Below, one piece after another: positions 53,383-62,188 of a DNA stretch of 64,000 nucleotides. Location of the stretch: NCBI GenBank assembly GCA_044223665.1, contig JBGALT010000010.1, positions 31,786 to 95,785 of the forward strand, given 5' to 3'. The position numbers and the translations under genes were made by a program. Under the pieces are notes generated by a model. It worked only from the letters and a program-made list of their open reading frames with translations. It had not been told where the DNA came from and ran no database searches. This stretch comes from JBBSAT01 sp044223665 (GTDB taxonomy: Bacteria; Myxococcota_A; Polyangia; Polyangiales; Sandaracinaceae). Within the stretch, counting starts at the first letter, position 1. Every line of letters starts with the position of its first letter.

Positions 53383-56300
53383 GGCTCGTACCCCAGCGTC
53401 GGGGCGAGCCAGCGCTCGACCTCGGCCACGCTCATGCTCTTGCGCCGCGCGTAGTCGGCCACCTGGTCCCGGTCGATCTTGCCGACCGAGAAGTACCGCG
53501 CGTCGGGGTGCGCGAGGTAGAGGCCGCTGACGCTGGCGGCGGGCGTCATCGCGTAGTGCTCGGTGAGGCCCATCCCGACGGACTTCGCGTCGAGCAGGTC
53601 GAAGATCTTCCGCTTGTCGGTGTGATCGGGGCAAGCGGGGTAGCCCAGCGCGGGACGGATGCCGCGGTACTTCTCGGCGATGCGCTCCTCGTTCGTCAGC
53701 GGCGTGGCCTCGCCGTAGCCGCACTCCTTGCGCACGCGCTCGTGGAGCTTCTCGGCGAAGGCCTCGGCGAGGCGATCGGCGAGCGACTGGACGAGGATGG
53801 CCGAGTAGTCGTCGCCGGCGGCCTTGTAACCCGCGGCGATCCGCTCGACGCCGACGCCCGCCGTGACGGCGAACGCGCCCACGACGTCGGGGCTCGCGCC
53901 GCGCGGGGCCACGAAGTCCGCGAGGCAGAGCTGCGCTCCCTCGTCCTGGGGCCGCTGCTGACGCAGCATCGGCAGGCGCGTTCGCTCGATCTCGCGGCGC
54001 TCGTTGGCGAAGATCACGATGTCGTTCTCGTCCGAGCACGCGGGCCAGTAGCCGTACACACCCCAGGCCTGGAAGCGCGGATCGTCGGCGAGCTTGCCGA
54101 GCATGACCTGCGCAGCGTCGTAGAGGTCCTTGGCGGCCTTGCCGTGCTTGGGGTGCTCGAAGATCGACGGGAACCTCCCGCTGAGCTCCCAGGCGGAGAA
54201 GAAGAACGTCCAGTCGATGTAGGGCGTGAGCGAGGCGACCGTCTCTTCGACGCTCTGCGTTCCGAGGAACGGCGCCTTCACGACGGTCTTGGCGTCGAAC
54301 TTCGGGCGCGGCCGCTTCTGGTTCGCTTCCGCGTACGGCACGAGCGGGCGAACCGGGCCGCCCGCGAACGTGCTGCGGATGGAGGCCTGCTCCGTGCGGT
54401 TCTTCTCGTCGAACGCGGGCCGCTGGTCCTTGCTGAGCAGCGCGCTCACCACGTTGACGGCACGCGAGGCATCGAGCACGTGGACCACCGGCTCCTCGTA
54501 CTTCGGCGCGATCTTCACGGCCGTGTGCTGGCGCGAGGTCGTCGCGCCGCCGATGAGCAGCGGCTTGTTCATCCCGCGCCGCTTCATCTCGGCCGCGACC
54601 CCCACCATCTCGTCGAGCGAGGGCGTGATGAGCCCCGAGAGGCCGATCACGTCCACGTCGTGCTCGACGGCGGCGTCGAGGATCTTGTTGGTCGGCACCA
54701 TCACGCCCAGATCGATGACCTCGTAGCTGTTGCAGCCGAGCACGACGCCGACGATGTTCTTGCCGATGTCGTGCACGTCCCCCTTCACGGTGGCGAGCAG
54801 GACCTTGCCGTTGCCCTTCTGGACCGCGCCGCTCTTGCGCTTCTCCTCCTCCATGAACGGGGTGAGGTAGGCGACGGCCTTCTTCATCGCGCGCGCGCTC
54901 TTGACGACCTGTGGCAGGAACATCTTGCCGGCGCCGAAGAGGTCGCCGACGACGCCCATCCCGCCCATGAGCGGCCCCTCGATCACCGCGAGCGGGCTGC
55001 CGAGCTTCTGGCGCGCCTCCTCGGCGTCCTCGTCGATGAAGTCGATGAAGCCGTGGACGAGCGCGTGCTCGAGGCGCTTCTCGACGCTCGCCTCGCGCCA
55101 CGCGAGGTCGAGCTCCTTCTTCTTCCCGCCTCCCTTCACTCGTTCGGCGAAGGCGACGAGGCGCTCGGTCGCGTCGGGCCGGCGATCGAAGAGCACGTCC
55201 TCGACGTGCTCGAGCAGGTCCTTCGGGATGTCGTCGTACTGCGCGAGCTGGCCCGCGTTGACGATGCCCATGTCCATCCCCGCCTCGATCGCGTGATAGA
55301 GGAAAGCCGCGTGCATGGCCTCGCGGACGAGGTCGTTGCCGCGGAACGCGAAGCTCAGGTTCGACACGCCGCCCGAGATCTTCATGCCCGGGCAGGCCTT
55401 CTTGATGCGCTTGGTCGCCTCGATGAACTCGATCGCGTAGCGGTTGTGCGCCTCGATACCGGTGGCGACCGCGAACACGTTCGGATCGAAGATGATCTCT
55501 TCCGGATCGAAGCCGACCTCCTTCGTCAGGATGCGATAGACGCGCTCGGCGATCGCCACGCGGTGATCGGCCGTCTCGGCCTGGCCGCCCTCGTCGAAAG
55601 CCATCACGACCACCGCGGCGCCGTAGCGACGGCAGGCCCGCGCCTGCTCGACGAACTTCTCTTCGCCCTCCTTGAGCGAGATCGAGTTCACGACGGCCTT
55701 GCCCTGCACGCACTTGAGGCCGGCCTCGATGACGCTCCACTTGCTGGAGTCGATCATGATCGGGATGCGCGCGATCTCGGGCTCGCTCGCCACGAGGTTG
55801 AGGAAGCGCGTCATCGACGCCTCCGAGTCGAGCATGCCCTCGTCCATGTTCACGTCGAGCAGGTTCGCGCCGCCGCGGACCTGATCGAGGGCCACTTCGA
55901 GCGCCTTGTCGAAGTCGCCGCCCTTGACGAGGTTCATGAACTTGCGCGAGCCCGTCACGTTCGTGCGCTCGCCGATCATCAGGAAGTTCGACTGGGGCGT
56001 GACGGTGAGCGTCTCGAGGCCCGAGTAGCGCGCGAGGTGATCGGGCGCCGGCGTCTTGCGCGGCGTGACGCCAGAGACGCTCTTGGCGATGGCCGCGATG
56101 TGCTGCGGCGTGGTGCCGCAGCAGCCGCCGACGATGTTCACGAGGCCGGCCTCGGCGAACTCGCGCAGGAAGCGGCCCGTGTCCTCGGGCTTCTCGTCGT
56201 AGCCACCGAACGCGTTCGGAAGGCCCGCGTTCGGGTAGCAGCTGATGCGCGTGTCGGCGACCTTCGCCAGCTCGCTCAGGAAGGGGCGCATCTCGACGGC

Positions 56301-57062
56301 CCCGAGCGCGCAGTTGATGCCGACGCTGATCGGCCGTGCGTGGCGGACGCTGGTCCAGAACGCGTCGACCGTCTGGCCCGAGAGCGTGCGGCCGCTCTTG
56401 TCGGTGATCGTCACCGAGATCATCACCGGCAGTCGCTTCTTCTTCTCGGCGAAGACCTGCTCGACGGCGACGATGGCCGCCTTGCTGTTGAGCGTGTCGA
56501 AGATGGTCTCGATGAGGATGAGGTCGACGCCGCCGTCGACCAGGCCCCGGACCTGGTCGGCGTACGCGTCGCGCACCTGATCGAAGGTCACCGCGCGGAA
56601 GCCCGGATCGTTCACGTCGGGGGAGAGCGAGAGCGTGCGGTTCATCGGGCCGATGGCGCCGGCGACGAAGCGCGGCTTGTCGGGCGTGCGCTGGGTCCAC
56701 AGGCGCGCCTGCTCCACGGCGAGCTCGGCCGAGCGCACGTTGAGCTGATAGGCGAGGTGCTCGAGCCGGTAGTCCGCCTGCGCGATGGCGGTCGACGAGA
56801 ACGTGTTCGTCTCGACGAGATCGGCCCCCGCCTCGAAGTACCACCCGTGCAGCTTGCCGATGATGTCCGGCCGCGTGAGGCAGAGGAGATCGTTGTTTCC
56901 CTTCAGATCGACCGTGTGGCCCTTCAGCGCGTCGTTGCGGAAGTCCTTCTCTTCCAGGCCCTCGCGCTGGATGAGCGAGCCCATCGCGCCGTCGAGGATG
57001 GCGATCCGCTCGTCGAGGAGCTCACGGAGGTACTTCGGATACGTCGTGTCGTTCGTGGTCAT
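53379..57062 (-). CDS. metH: Cobalamin-dependent methionine synthase MetH
   Basis: Length 1227 residues, the same as E. coli MetH. It transfers the methyl group of methyltetrahydrofolate to homocysteine through cobalamin. The homocysteine domain has the zinc Cys in INCALG (about 248) and GGCCGTTP (about 308-311). The pterin-binding domain (about 350-620) has LMIGERTNVTGSRKF. The B12 domain has GDVHDIGKN with the cobalt-ligand His near 759. The C-terminal AdoMet activation domain has RPALGYPACPDHT. An ArsR-methyltransferase fusion gene lies 266 bp upstream on the same strand. Confidence 0.96.
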   Translation of the reverse strand: MTTNDTTYPKYLRELLDERIAILDGAMGSLIQREGLEEKDFRNDALKGHTVDLKGNNDLLCLTRPDIIGKLHGWYFEAGADLVETNTFSSTAIAQADYRLEHLAYQLNVRSAELAVEQARLWTQRTPDKPRFVAGAIGPMNRTLSLSPDVNDPGFRAVTFDQVRDAYADQVRGLVDGGVDLILIETIFDTLNSKAAIVAVEQVFAEKKKRLPVMISVTITDKSGRTLSGQTVDAFWTSVRHARPISVGINCALGAVEMRPFLSELAKVADTRISCYPNAGLPNAFGGYDEKPEDTGRFLREFAEAGLVNIVGGCCGTTPQHIAAIAKSVSGVTPRKTPAPDHLARYSGLETLTVTPQSNFLMIGERTNVTGSRKFMNLVKGGDFDKALEVALDQVRGGANLLDVNMDEGMLDSEASMTRFLNLVASEPEIARIPIMIDSSKWSVIEAGLKCVQGKAVVNSISLKEGEEKFVEQARACRRYGAAVVVMAFDEGGQAETADHRVAIAERVYRILTKEVGFDPEEIIFDPNVFAVATGIEAHNRYAIEFIEATKRIKKACPGMKISGGVSNLSFAFRGNDLVREAMHAAFLYHAIEAGMDMGIVNAGQLAQYDDIPKDLLEHVEDVLFDRRPDATERLVAFAERVKGGGKKKELDLAWREASVEKRLEHALVHGFIDFIDEDAEEARQKLGSPLAVIEGPLMGGMGVVGDLFGAGKMFLPQVVKSARAMKKAVAYLTPFMEEEKRKSGAVQKGNGKVLLATVKGDVHDIGKNIVGVVLGCNSYEVIDLGVMVPTNKILDAAVEHDVDVIGLSGLITPSLDEMVGVAAEMKRRGMNKPLLIGGATTSRQHTAVKIAPKYEEPVVHVLDASRAVNVVSALLSKDQRPAFDEKNRTEQASIRSTFAGGPVRPLVPYAEANQKRPRPKFDAKTVVKAPFLGTQSVEETVASLTPYIDWTFFFSAWELSGRFPSIFEHPKHGKAAKDLYDAAQVMLGKLADDPRFQAWGVYGYWPACSDENDIVIFANERREIERTRLPMLRQQRPQDEGAQLCLADFVAPRGASPDVVGAFAVTAGVGVERIAAGYKAAGDDYSAILVQSLADRLAEAFAEKLHERVRKECGYGEATPLTNEERIAEKYRGIRPALGYPACPDHTDKRKIFDLLDAKSVGMGLTEHYAMTPAASVSGLYLAHPDARYFSVGKIDRDQVADYARRKSMSVAEVERWLAPTLGYEP

Positions 57063-57090
57063 GCGACTGCTTTCTGCGAGGAGCGGACGA

Positions 57091-57138
57091 GAGCGAGGTC
57101 GAGAGCGAGGTCGAGAGCGAGGTCGAGAGCGAGGTCCA
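57091..57138. repeat. 12-bp direct repeat, four units, in the metH leader
   Basis: GAGCGAGGTCGA is repeated three times exactly and a fourth time with one change (GAGCGAGGTCCA), from 29 to 76 nt before the metH start. The minus strand reads TCGACCTCGCTC. It could be a cluster of regulatory sites or just slippage. Confidence 0.7.
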
Positions 57139-57182
57139 GGTCGAATCGAGCTCGACGCCGCCCGGAACGCCGGCGCGCGGCC

Positions 57183-57219
57183 CCCTCACCCCCTCCGCGG
57201 GCTCGGGTGGGGGTGAGGG
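57183..57219. terminator. Perfect 11-bp inverted repeat between the ArsR-MT gene and metH
   Basis: CCCTCACCCCC (57183-57193) pairs perfectly with GGGGGTGAGGG (57209-57219) over a 15-nt loop. It lies in the 266-bp gap between the two same-strand genes. It may terminate or attenuate the upstream transcript. No T-run follows. Confidence 0.45.
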
Positions 57220-57328
57220 CAGGCGAAGCACACGCCGGGATCGCCATCTGCAACCGAACGCCCCTACGCCTACCGCCGTCCGACCGCGGCCACCACCGAG
57301 AAGAACGGCTCGCGCCGCTCGCGCGACG

Positions 57329-58201
57329 TCACGTCAAGGCGCGCGCGCACGAGAGCCCGGCCTTCTCGATCATCTTCTGCACCTGCTTGGGCCGAAACCC
57401 GGCGTGCACGTGCCCGTACTGCGCCGCGACGTCGAGGTGCTCGTGCTTGTCGAGCGTCACCACGAGCACGCGCCCGCCGGGCCGCAGCACGCGGGCGCAC
57501 TCCGCGAGCGCCCGCTCGGGCTCGCGCACCGAGGCGAGCACGTGCAAGAGGAGCACGGTGTCGAACGACGCGTCGGGCAGCGGCAATGCCTCCACGTCGC
57601 CCACGAGCACGCGCGCCTTCTTCTCGAGGCGCGCGCGCGCTGCTTCGACGAGCCGCTCGCTCTTGTCGAGGCAGGTCAGGCTCGCGGCGATCGGCGCGAT
57701 CATCGAGGCGACCGTGCCGTCGCCGCAGCCGGCGTCGAGCACGTCACCGACCTCGGCCAGCTGCAAGAACGCGAGCGCCATCGACTCCCACGTACGCCCG
57801 GGCGAGTAGTGCTTCTCCATGCGTCCCGCGACGGCCTCGGGCCACGTCTTGTCTCCGCCCTCGCGGCGCTTCACGAGCCCTGCCGCGCGCGCGAGATCGG
57901 TCTCGAGCGCCTTCGGATCGATCGCGCGGCGCGCGATGGCGAGCGCGTCGCGCGCCTCGGCGCTGAGGGCGTCCTCGTCCACCGAAGAGAACGTGCTCGT
58001 GCCGGCCTTCCGATCCTTCAGCACCCCGGCCGTGCGCAGGCGCGAGAGCTGCGTCGACACGCGCGACTGCGCGACGCCGAGCAGCTCGGTGAGCTCGGCC
58101 ACGCTCAGCTCGTGCTTGCCGAGCACGCACGCGATCCGCAGCCGCGTGGGGTCCCCCAGCACGGCGAAGAGATCGGACAGGCCCTCGAGCGACGCATTCA
58201 T
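57329..58201 (-). CDS. ArsR-family HTH fused to SAM-dependent methyltransferase (SahR-like)
   Basis: Length 290 residues, ATG at 58201. The N-terminal winged helix (about 1-85) has AVLGDPTRLRIACVLG and LGVAQSRVSTQLSRL. The C-terminal class I methyltransferase (about 140-280) has VLDAGCGDGTVASM. ArsR regulators fused to a SAM-binding domain include SahR, which senses S-adenosylhomocysteine and controls methionine-cycle genes. Position next to metH supports that here. An imperfect palindrome overlaps its start codon. Confidence 0.8.
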   Translation of the reverse strand: MNASLEGLSDLFAVLGDPTRLRIACVLGKHELSVAELTELLGVAQSRVSTQLSRLRTAGVLKDRKAGTSTFSSVDEDALSAEARDALAIARRAIDPKALETDLARAAGLVKRREGGDKTWPEAVAGRMEKHYSPGRTWESMALAFLQLAEVGDVLDAGCGDGTVASMIAPIAASLTCLDKSERLVEAARARLEKKARVLVGDVEALPLPDASFDTVLLLHVLASVREPERALAECARVLRPGGRVLVVTLDKHEHLDVAAQYGHVHAGFRPKQVQKMIEKAGLSCARALT

Positions 58202-58223
58202 CACTGAATCCAGATGAACGGAT
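58200..58223. promoter_or_regulatory. Imperfect palindrome over the start of the ArsR-MT gene
   Basis: The 24-bp site has ATC at positions 1-3 and 10-12 with matching GAT triplets on the other arm (ATCNNTNNATC-NN-GATNNANNGAT pattern). An overlapping repeat is TTCATC-N10-GATGAA (58197-58218). The location fits an ArsR-type autoregulatory operator. No copy was found close to metH. Confidence 0.45.
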
Positions 58224-58323
58224 GCAATGATGGCGGGGGACCACGGGGGCGTCAAGAGGTCGAGCCCAGGGGCGGGCCCGAATCGAGCAAATCGAAGCGC
58301 GGGCTCGTGCGTCCAAGGGGGTC

Positions 58324-59127
58324 ATGCGAGGCCGCGCGACGCACCTCCTTCTCGCGGGCGCCACCGCCATGCTGGCCTCCGCGTCGTGGCCGAGCGCAGC
58401 CCAACAGCCCGTCCTGCATCACCGCACCCCGTCTCCGCCCCCACCCTGCGAGGGCGTCTCCTGCTCGGGCCGCGGCCAGTGCGTGTCGGAGGACGAGCAG
58501 GCGTACTGCTTCTGCGACGAAGGCTTCCGTGCCGAGGAGCTTCGCTGCGTGGCCGCCTCCCGCGCGCACGGGCCCGCGGCGCCTTTGGGCGCCTCGTCGG
58601 TCGACGGGACGCGCATCGTCGAGGTCGCGCTCGCCGAGCACCACCACACGCTCGCCGAGGTCGGCGCAGCGCGTGGGTTGCCGCCCGGCCCGCTCTCGCA
58701 GTTCGTGCACGGCACGCTCTGGTGCAGCGACTTCGTGTCGTGGGTCTTCCGAGCGGCCGGCGTGCCGTTCACCGGCGGCTACGGTGATGGCGGCGGCTGG
58801 CATCTGACCAGCAACACCACGATCCGCGCCTGGTACCAGCGACACGACGCGTGGATCGACCGCAGCTCGAGCGAGTGGGCGAGCTTCCGGCCGCGCCCGG
58901 GCGACTACGTGCGCATCTCCACCTCGCGCTGGGGGCACAGCGGCATCGTCCGCTACGTCGACGGGAGCACGCTGCACACGATCGAGGGCAACGCCGACGG
59001 GCGCGTGATCACGACGCACTACGGAAGCTTCCGGACGCACGAGCGCATCGACGGCTTCGGATTGACGACGATGGCCGATGCGCGGATGGCCGCGCTCCGG
59101 GCGCACCGGGAGGCCTTCACGCAGTGA
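58324..59127 (+). CDS. Secreted EGF-like plus CHAP-like amidase protein
   Basis: Length 267 residues, ATG start, signal peptide ending SAAQQ. Residues of about 40-75 form an EGF-like six-Cys module (CEGVSCSGRGQCVSEDEQ). The C-terminal half is CHAP/NlpC-like, with Cys in LWCSDFVSWVFRAAGVPF, His in RWGHSGIVRYVDG and a following TIEGNADGRV, which could supply the third polar residue. These enzymes cut peptidoglycan amide bonds, so a wall or prey-lysis role is possible. Confidence 0.7.
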   Translation: MRGRATHLLLAGATAMLASASWPSAAQQPVLHHRTPSPPPPCEGVSCSGRGQCVSEDEQAYCFCDEGFRAEELRCVAASRAHGPAAPLGASSVDGTRIVEVALAEHHHTLAEVGAARGLPPGPLSQFVHGTLWCSDFVSWVFRAAGVPFTGGYGDGGGWHLTSNTTIRAWYQRHDAWIDRSSSEWASFRPRPGDYVRISTSRWGHSGIVRYVDGSTLHTIEGNADGRVITTHYGSFRTHERIDGFGLTTMADARMAALRAHREAFTQ

Positions 59128-59218
59128 CCCGCCGCTGTGACGGCTCCGATCTCCTCGACTCCAGTCCCGTGGACGGGTGCTTCACGCGCTCGCGGATGCG
59201 CGTGATAGCCTCCCGCGC

Positions 59219-61195
59219 ATGTGGGGAAGAACATGGCTCCTCGTGGCGATGGCCACGTGCGTGGTGGGCTGCGAGACGGGCGCGACGACACCGGGCGGCG
59301 TAGACGCCACCGCCCCCGACGCGAGCGGCGATGCGAGCGTGCGCGTCGACGGCGGCGGCACCGATGCCGCGCGAGACGGTGGCACGGCCCTCGCCGATGC
59401 GGGCGTGGACGCCGAGGCTCCCGCAGACGCGGGCAGCGACGCACCCTCCCCGGTGGACGCCGCGATGCTCGATGGCGGCACGTGCGGCGACCTCGCGATG
59501 CAGCCGGGCGAGGCCTGCGACGACGGAAACACCGCCGCGGGCGACTACTGCGCCCCCGACTGCGCCTCGATCACCGGCACCTGCGGCGACGGATCGACCC
59601 AGACCAACGAGGCCTGCGACGACGGCAACACCGCCAACGGTGACTACTGCGCCGCCGACTGCGCCTCGATCACCGGCACCTGCGGCGACGGCTCGACCCA
59701 GACCAACGAAGCCTGCGACGACGGAAACACCGCCGACGGCGACTACTGCGCCGCCGACTGCGCCTCGATCACCGGCACCTGCGGCGACGGCTCGACCCAG
59801 ACCAACGAAGCCTGCGACGACGGCAACACCGCCAACGGTGACTACTGCGCCGCGGACTGCGCCATGGTGACGGGGCGCTGCGGCGACGACATCACGCAGT
59901 CGAACGAGACCTGCGACGACGGATCGACGAACGGCAGCGGCGAGGGGTTCTGTCTCACGACGTGTCAGGGCACGCAGCAGTGCGGCGACGACGTGCCCAA
60001 CGGCACCGAGGTCTGCGACCACGGCACCCGAAACGGCATGCCGGGTCGCTGCGACACCGCGTGCATGTTCGTCTGCACGGGCCCGTGTCCGGCCCGCGTG
60101 CGCGTCGGCGCGTCGGGCGGCGATGGTCGCTCCTGGAGCACGGCCTACGGATCGATCGCGGCCGCCGTCTCCGGCTCGCCGGCCGCCCCCATCTGGCTGG
60201 CGGGCGACCACGCCGTGCTCGCCGCGTGGGACCTGCCCTCGACACCGATCACCGGCGGCTTCACGGGAACCGAAGCGCTCGCGAACCAGCGCCCGACGGG
60301 GAGCCTCTCGAGGCTCTCGATTCCGAGCACGGTCACGACCCCTCGCAACGCCGATCTCACCGGGATGGACGTTCGCTCCACGGCGGGCGCGACCTGGACG
60401 ATGTCGCCGTCGACCCGTCTCGTGCTCCGAGACAGCAGCATCTCGGGCATCCAGATCGCGTTGTCGAACACGGCCGAGGTCGAGCTCGATCGCGTCCAGG
60501 CGAGCTCGACCAACGGCCCCGTCGTCTACGGCCCGGGGAGCAGCTCGACGTTCGTCGCCCGCGACCTGAGCGTCGGGGGCACCGGCGGCACGTTCCAGGG
60601 GGCCGCGCGCCTCGACTGGGCGCGCGTCTCCGTCGCCGACGCGGTGACCTTCGCGCCGACCGTGGTCGCGAACGTCGGGTCCATCGTGCGGATCGTGGAC
60701 TCGATCTTCGACAGCCCCGGCGGGCTCTACTTCAACGGCGCGCAGGCGACGCTCGTGAACGTCAGCGTCCCGCGGACGGGAATCTCGGTGCAGTCCTCCG
60801 GGACGCTCGTGATGGTCGGGTGCAGCGTCCAGGCCACGATCCAGGTCTTCAGCGCAACACTCTCGCTCGACAGCTCGGTGATCTTCAACCCCACCGGCTC
60901 GGCGCTGACGACGAGCGGCGCGACGTCGGTGACGGTCACCCACAGCTGCCTCAATGCGACCGTCACGGGAGGCACGACGCTCGCGTCGAGCCCGTTCGTG
61001 GTCATCCCGTCGCTGCCACGAGACCTCGCGCTCGCCGACGGAACGGCGTGTCGTGACCTCGCCTCCGCGGCGTCGCTCACCGCGGCGATGGTGCCCTGGA
61101 CGACGCTCACCACCGACGCGAGCGGATGCTTGGACGACGCGATGCCCGACGCCGGTCGCCACCGCGCGACGACGAGCACGACCGTCTGTCCTTGA
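59219..61195 (+). CDS. Lipoprotein with CDDG Cys repeats and a beta-helix domain
   Basis: Length 658 residues, ATG at 59219. Lipobox VVGC, then an Ala/Asp linker to about residue 85. Six Cys repeats follow (CGDGSTQTNEACDDGNTANG type); several are near-identical 99-bp copies. From about residue 290 a parallel beta-helix-like domain runs to the end (LVLRDSSISGIQIAL, IVRIVDSIFDSPGGLYFNG). It is probably surface-bound. No catalytic residues were recognised. Confidence 0.7.
   Translation: MWGRTWLLVAMATCVVGCETGATTPGGVDATAPDASGDASVRVDGGGTDAARDGGTALADAGVDAEAPADAGSDAPSPVDAAMLDGGTCGDLAMQPGEACDDGNTAAGDYCAPDCASITGTCGDGSTQTNEACDDGNTANGDYCAADCASITGTCGDGSTQTNEACDDGNTADGDYCAADCASITGTCGDGSTQTNEACDDGNTANGDYCAADCAMVTGRCGDDITQSNETCDDGSTNGSGEGFCLTTCQGTQQCGDDVPNGTEVCDHGTRNGMPGRCDTACMFVCTGPCPARVRVGASGGDGRSWSTAYGSIAAAVSGSPAAPIWLAGDHAVLAAWDLPSTPITGGFTGTEALANQRPTGSLSRLSIPSTVTTPRNADLTGMDVRSTAGATWTMSPSTRLVLRDSSISGIQIALSNTAEVELDRVQASSTNGPVVYGPGSSSTFVARDLSVGGTGGTFQGAARLDWARVSVADAVTFAPTVVANVGSIVRIVDSIFDSPGGLYFNGAQATLVNVSVPRTGISVQSSGTLVMVGCSVQATIQVFSATLSLDSSVIFNPTGSALTTSGATSVTVTHSCLNATVTGGTTLASSPFVVIPSLPRDLALADGTACRDLASAASLTAAMVPWTTLTTDASGCLDDAMPDAGRHRATTSTTVCP
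59480..59875 (+). repeat. 99-bp coding tandem repeat
   Basis: Four consecutive units of 99 bp, each encoding 33 residues, at 59480, 59579, 59678 and 59777. The last three are nearly identical at the DNA level, including synonymous sites. This points to recent duplication or conversion. Confidence 0.85.
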
Positions 61196-61216
61196 GTCTC
61201 CTCTTGGCCGGCGAGG

Positions 61217-62089
61217 TCATGCCGGCGACACGGCATCGCGGACTCGCGCGAGCGCGGTCGCCAGCGAGGTCGGTGCGAACGCGATCGCTTCGCGAAGCGC
61301 ATCGATCCGGAGCGTCGTGTCGTCGAGCTCGGGAAACCCCGGCCGCGCGAGGTGCGTCGGCACGATGGACGCCTCGGACAGCGCGAAGACACGCGCGACG
61401 GCGCGCCCGATCTCCTCGCGACTGAGCGTCTCCTCGCTCGCGAGGTGATAGCTGCCCGGCGCGAGACGGCCCGTACAGGCGGCCTCCACGACGGGCGCGA
61501 CGTCTCGGACGTAGAGCGGCGTGCGGCGCTGGTTCGTGTAGAGCGGGAGCGCTCGTCCCGCCCGCAGCGCCTCGAGGGTCCACGCGAGGAAGCCGCCGGC
61601 TCGATCGCCGCGCGCACCGACGACGAGCGCGAGACGCAAGATCCTGGTCGCCGGGCACGCGCCGCGCGCGGCGAGCTCGGCCAGGACCTTGGTCCGCGCG
61701 TAGTGGCTCGCCGGGGACGTCGGGCTCGCCTCGGTGTACGGCGGTGCGCCACCGTCGAAGACGAGATCGGTCGACGCGAGCACGAACGGGATGCCGCGTG
61801 CGGCCGCCTCCGCCGCGAGCCGCCGCGTGCCCTCGACGTTCACGCGCTCGGCGCGCTCGGGCTCGGCGTCGCACGCGCCGACCGTCGCGATGGCTGCGCA
61901 GTGGACGACGGCGTCCAGGGCGCCCGGCAAGCGGGGCTCCTCGAGCGAGAGCCTCGTCCACGAGACGCCCTCGATCGCCGCGGGCGCGTGGGCGTGGTGC
62001 GTGCCCGTCACCGCATGCCCGCGCGCGGCGAGGTCCCGCGCCACGTTCTCGCCGACGAAGCCGGTCGCGCCGGTCACGAGGATCCGCAT
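61217..62089 (-). CDS. RmlD-like NAD(P)-dependent sugar reductase/epimerase
   Basis: Length 290 residues, ATG at 62089. N-terminal Rossmann motif VTGATGFVG. The SDR catalytic pair is HYARTK (YxxxK) after the Ser/Thr block VLASTDLVFDG; CAAIATVGACD matches the RmlD subgroup. This group reduces or epimerises nucleotide sugars, for example dTDP-4-dehydrorhamnose. No other rhamnose genes are visible, so the substrate is open. It is divergent from the next lipoprotein. Confidence 0.8.
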   Translation of the reverse strand: MRILVTGATGFVGENVARDLAARGHAVTGTHHAHAPAAIEGVSWTRLSLEEPRLPGALDAVVHCAAIATVGACDAEPERAERVNVEGTRRLAAEAAARGIPFVLASTDLVFDGGAPPYTEASPTSPASHYARTKVLAELAARGACPATRILRLALVVGARGDRAGGFLAWTLEALRAGRALPLYTNQRRTPLYVRDVAPVVEAACTGRLAPGSYHLASEETLSREEIGRAVARVFALSEASIVPTHLARPGFPELDDTTLRIDALREAIAFAPTSLATALARVRDAVSPA

Positions 62090-62188
62090 CGACGTCAACC
62101 TCGCGCGGGCACGCCGTGCCGTCCAGCGATCGCCGAGGCGTGCTCGCCCGCGCTGGGCAGACCACGCTGGCCGGGGCACTATCCCGGC

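Noticed and set aside
57063..57110. GCGAGGAGCGG resembling the start of an S-adenosylhomocysteine riboswitch near metH
   Set aside because: It is on the strand opposite to metH transcription and the rest of the riboswitch fold is absent.
53508..57809. A plus-strand frame open for about 1430 codons, antisense to metH
   Set aside because: It is the mirror of the metH coding frame in GC-rich DNA, with Leu/Val/Arg/Glu-biased sequence and no family motifs.
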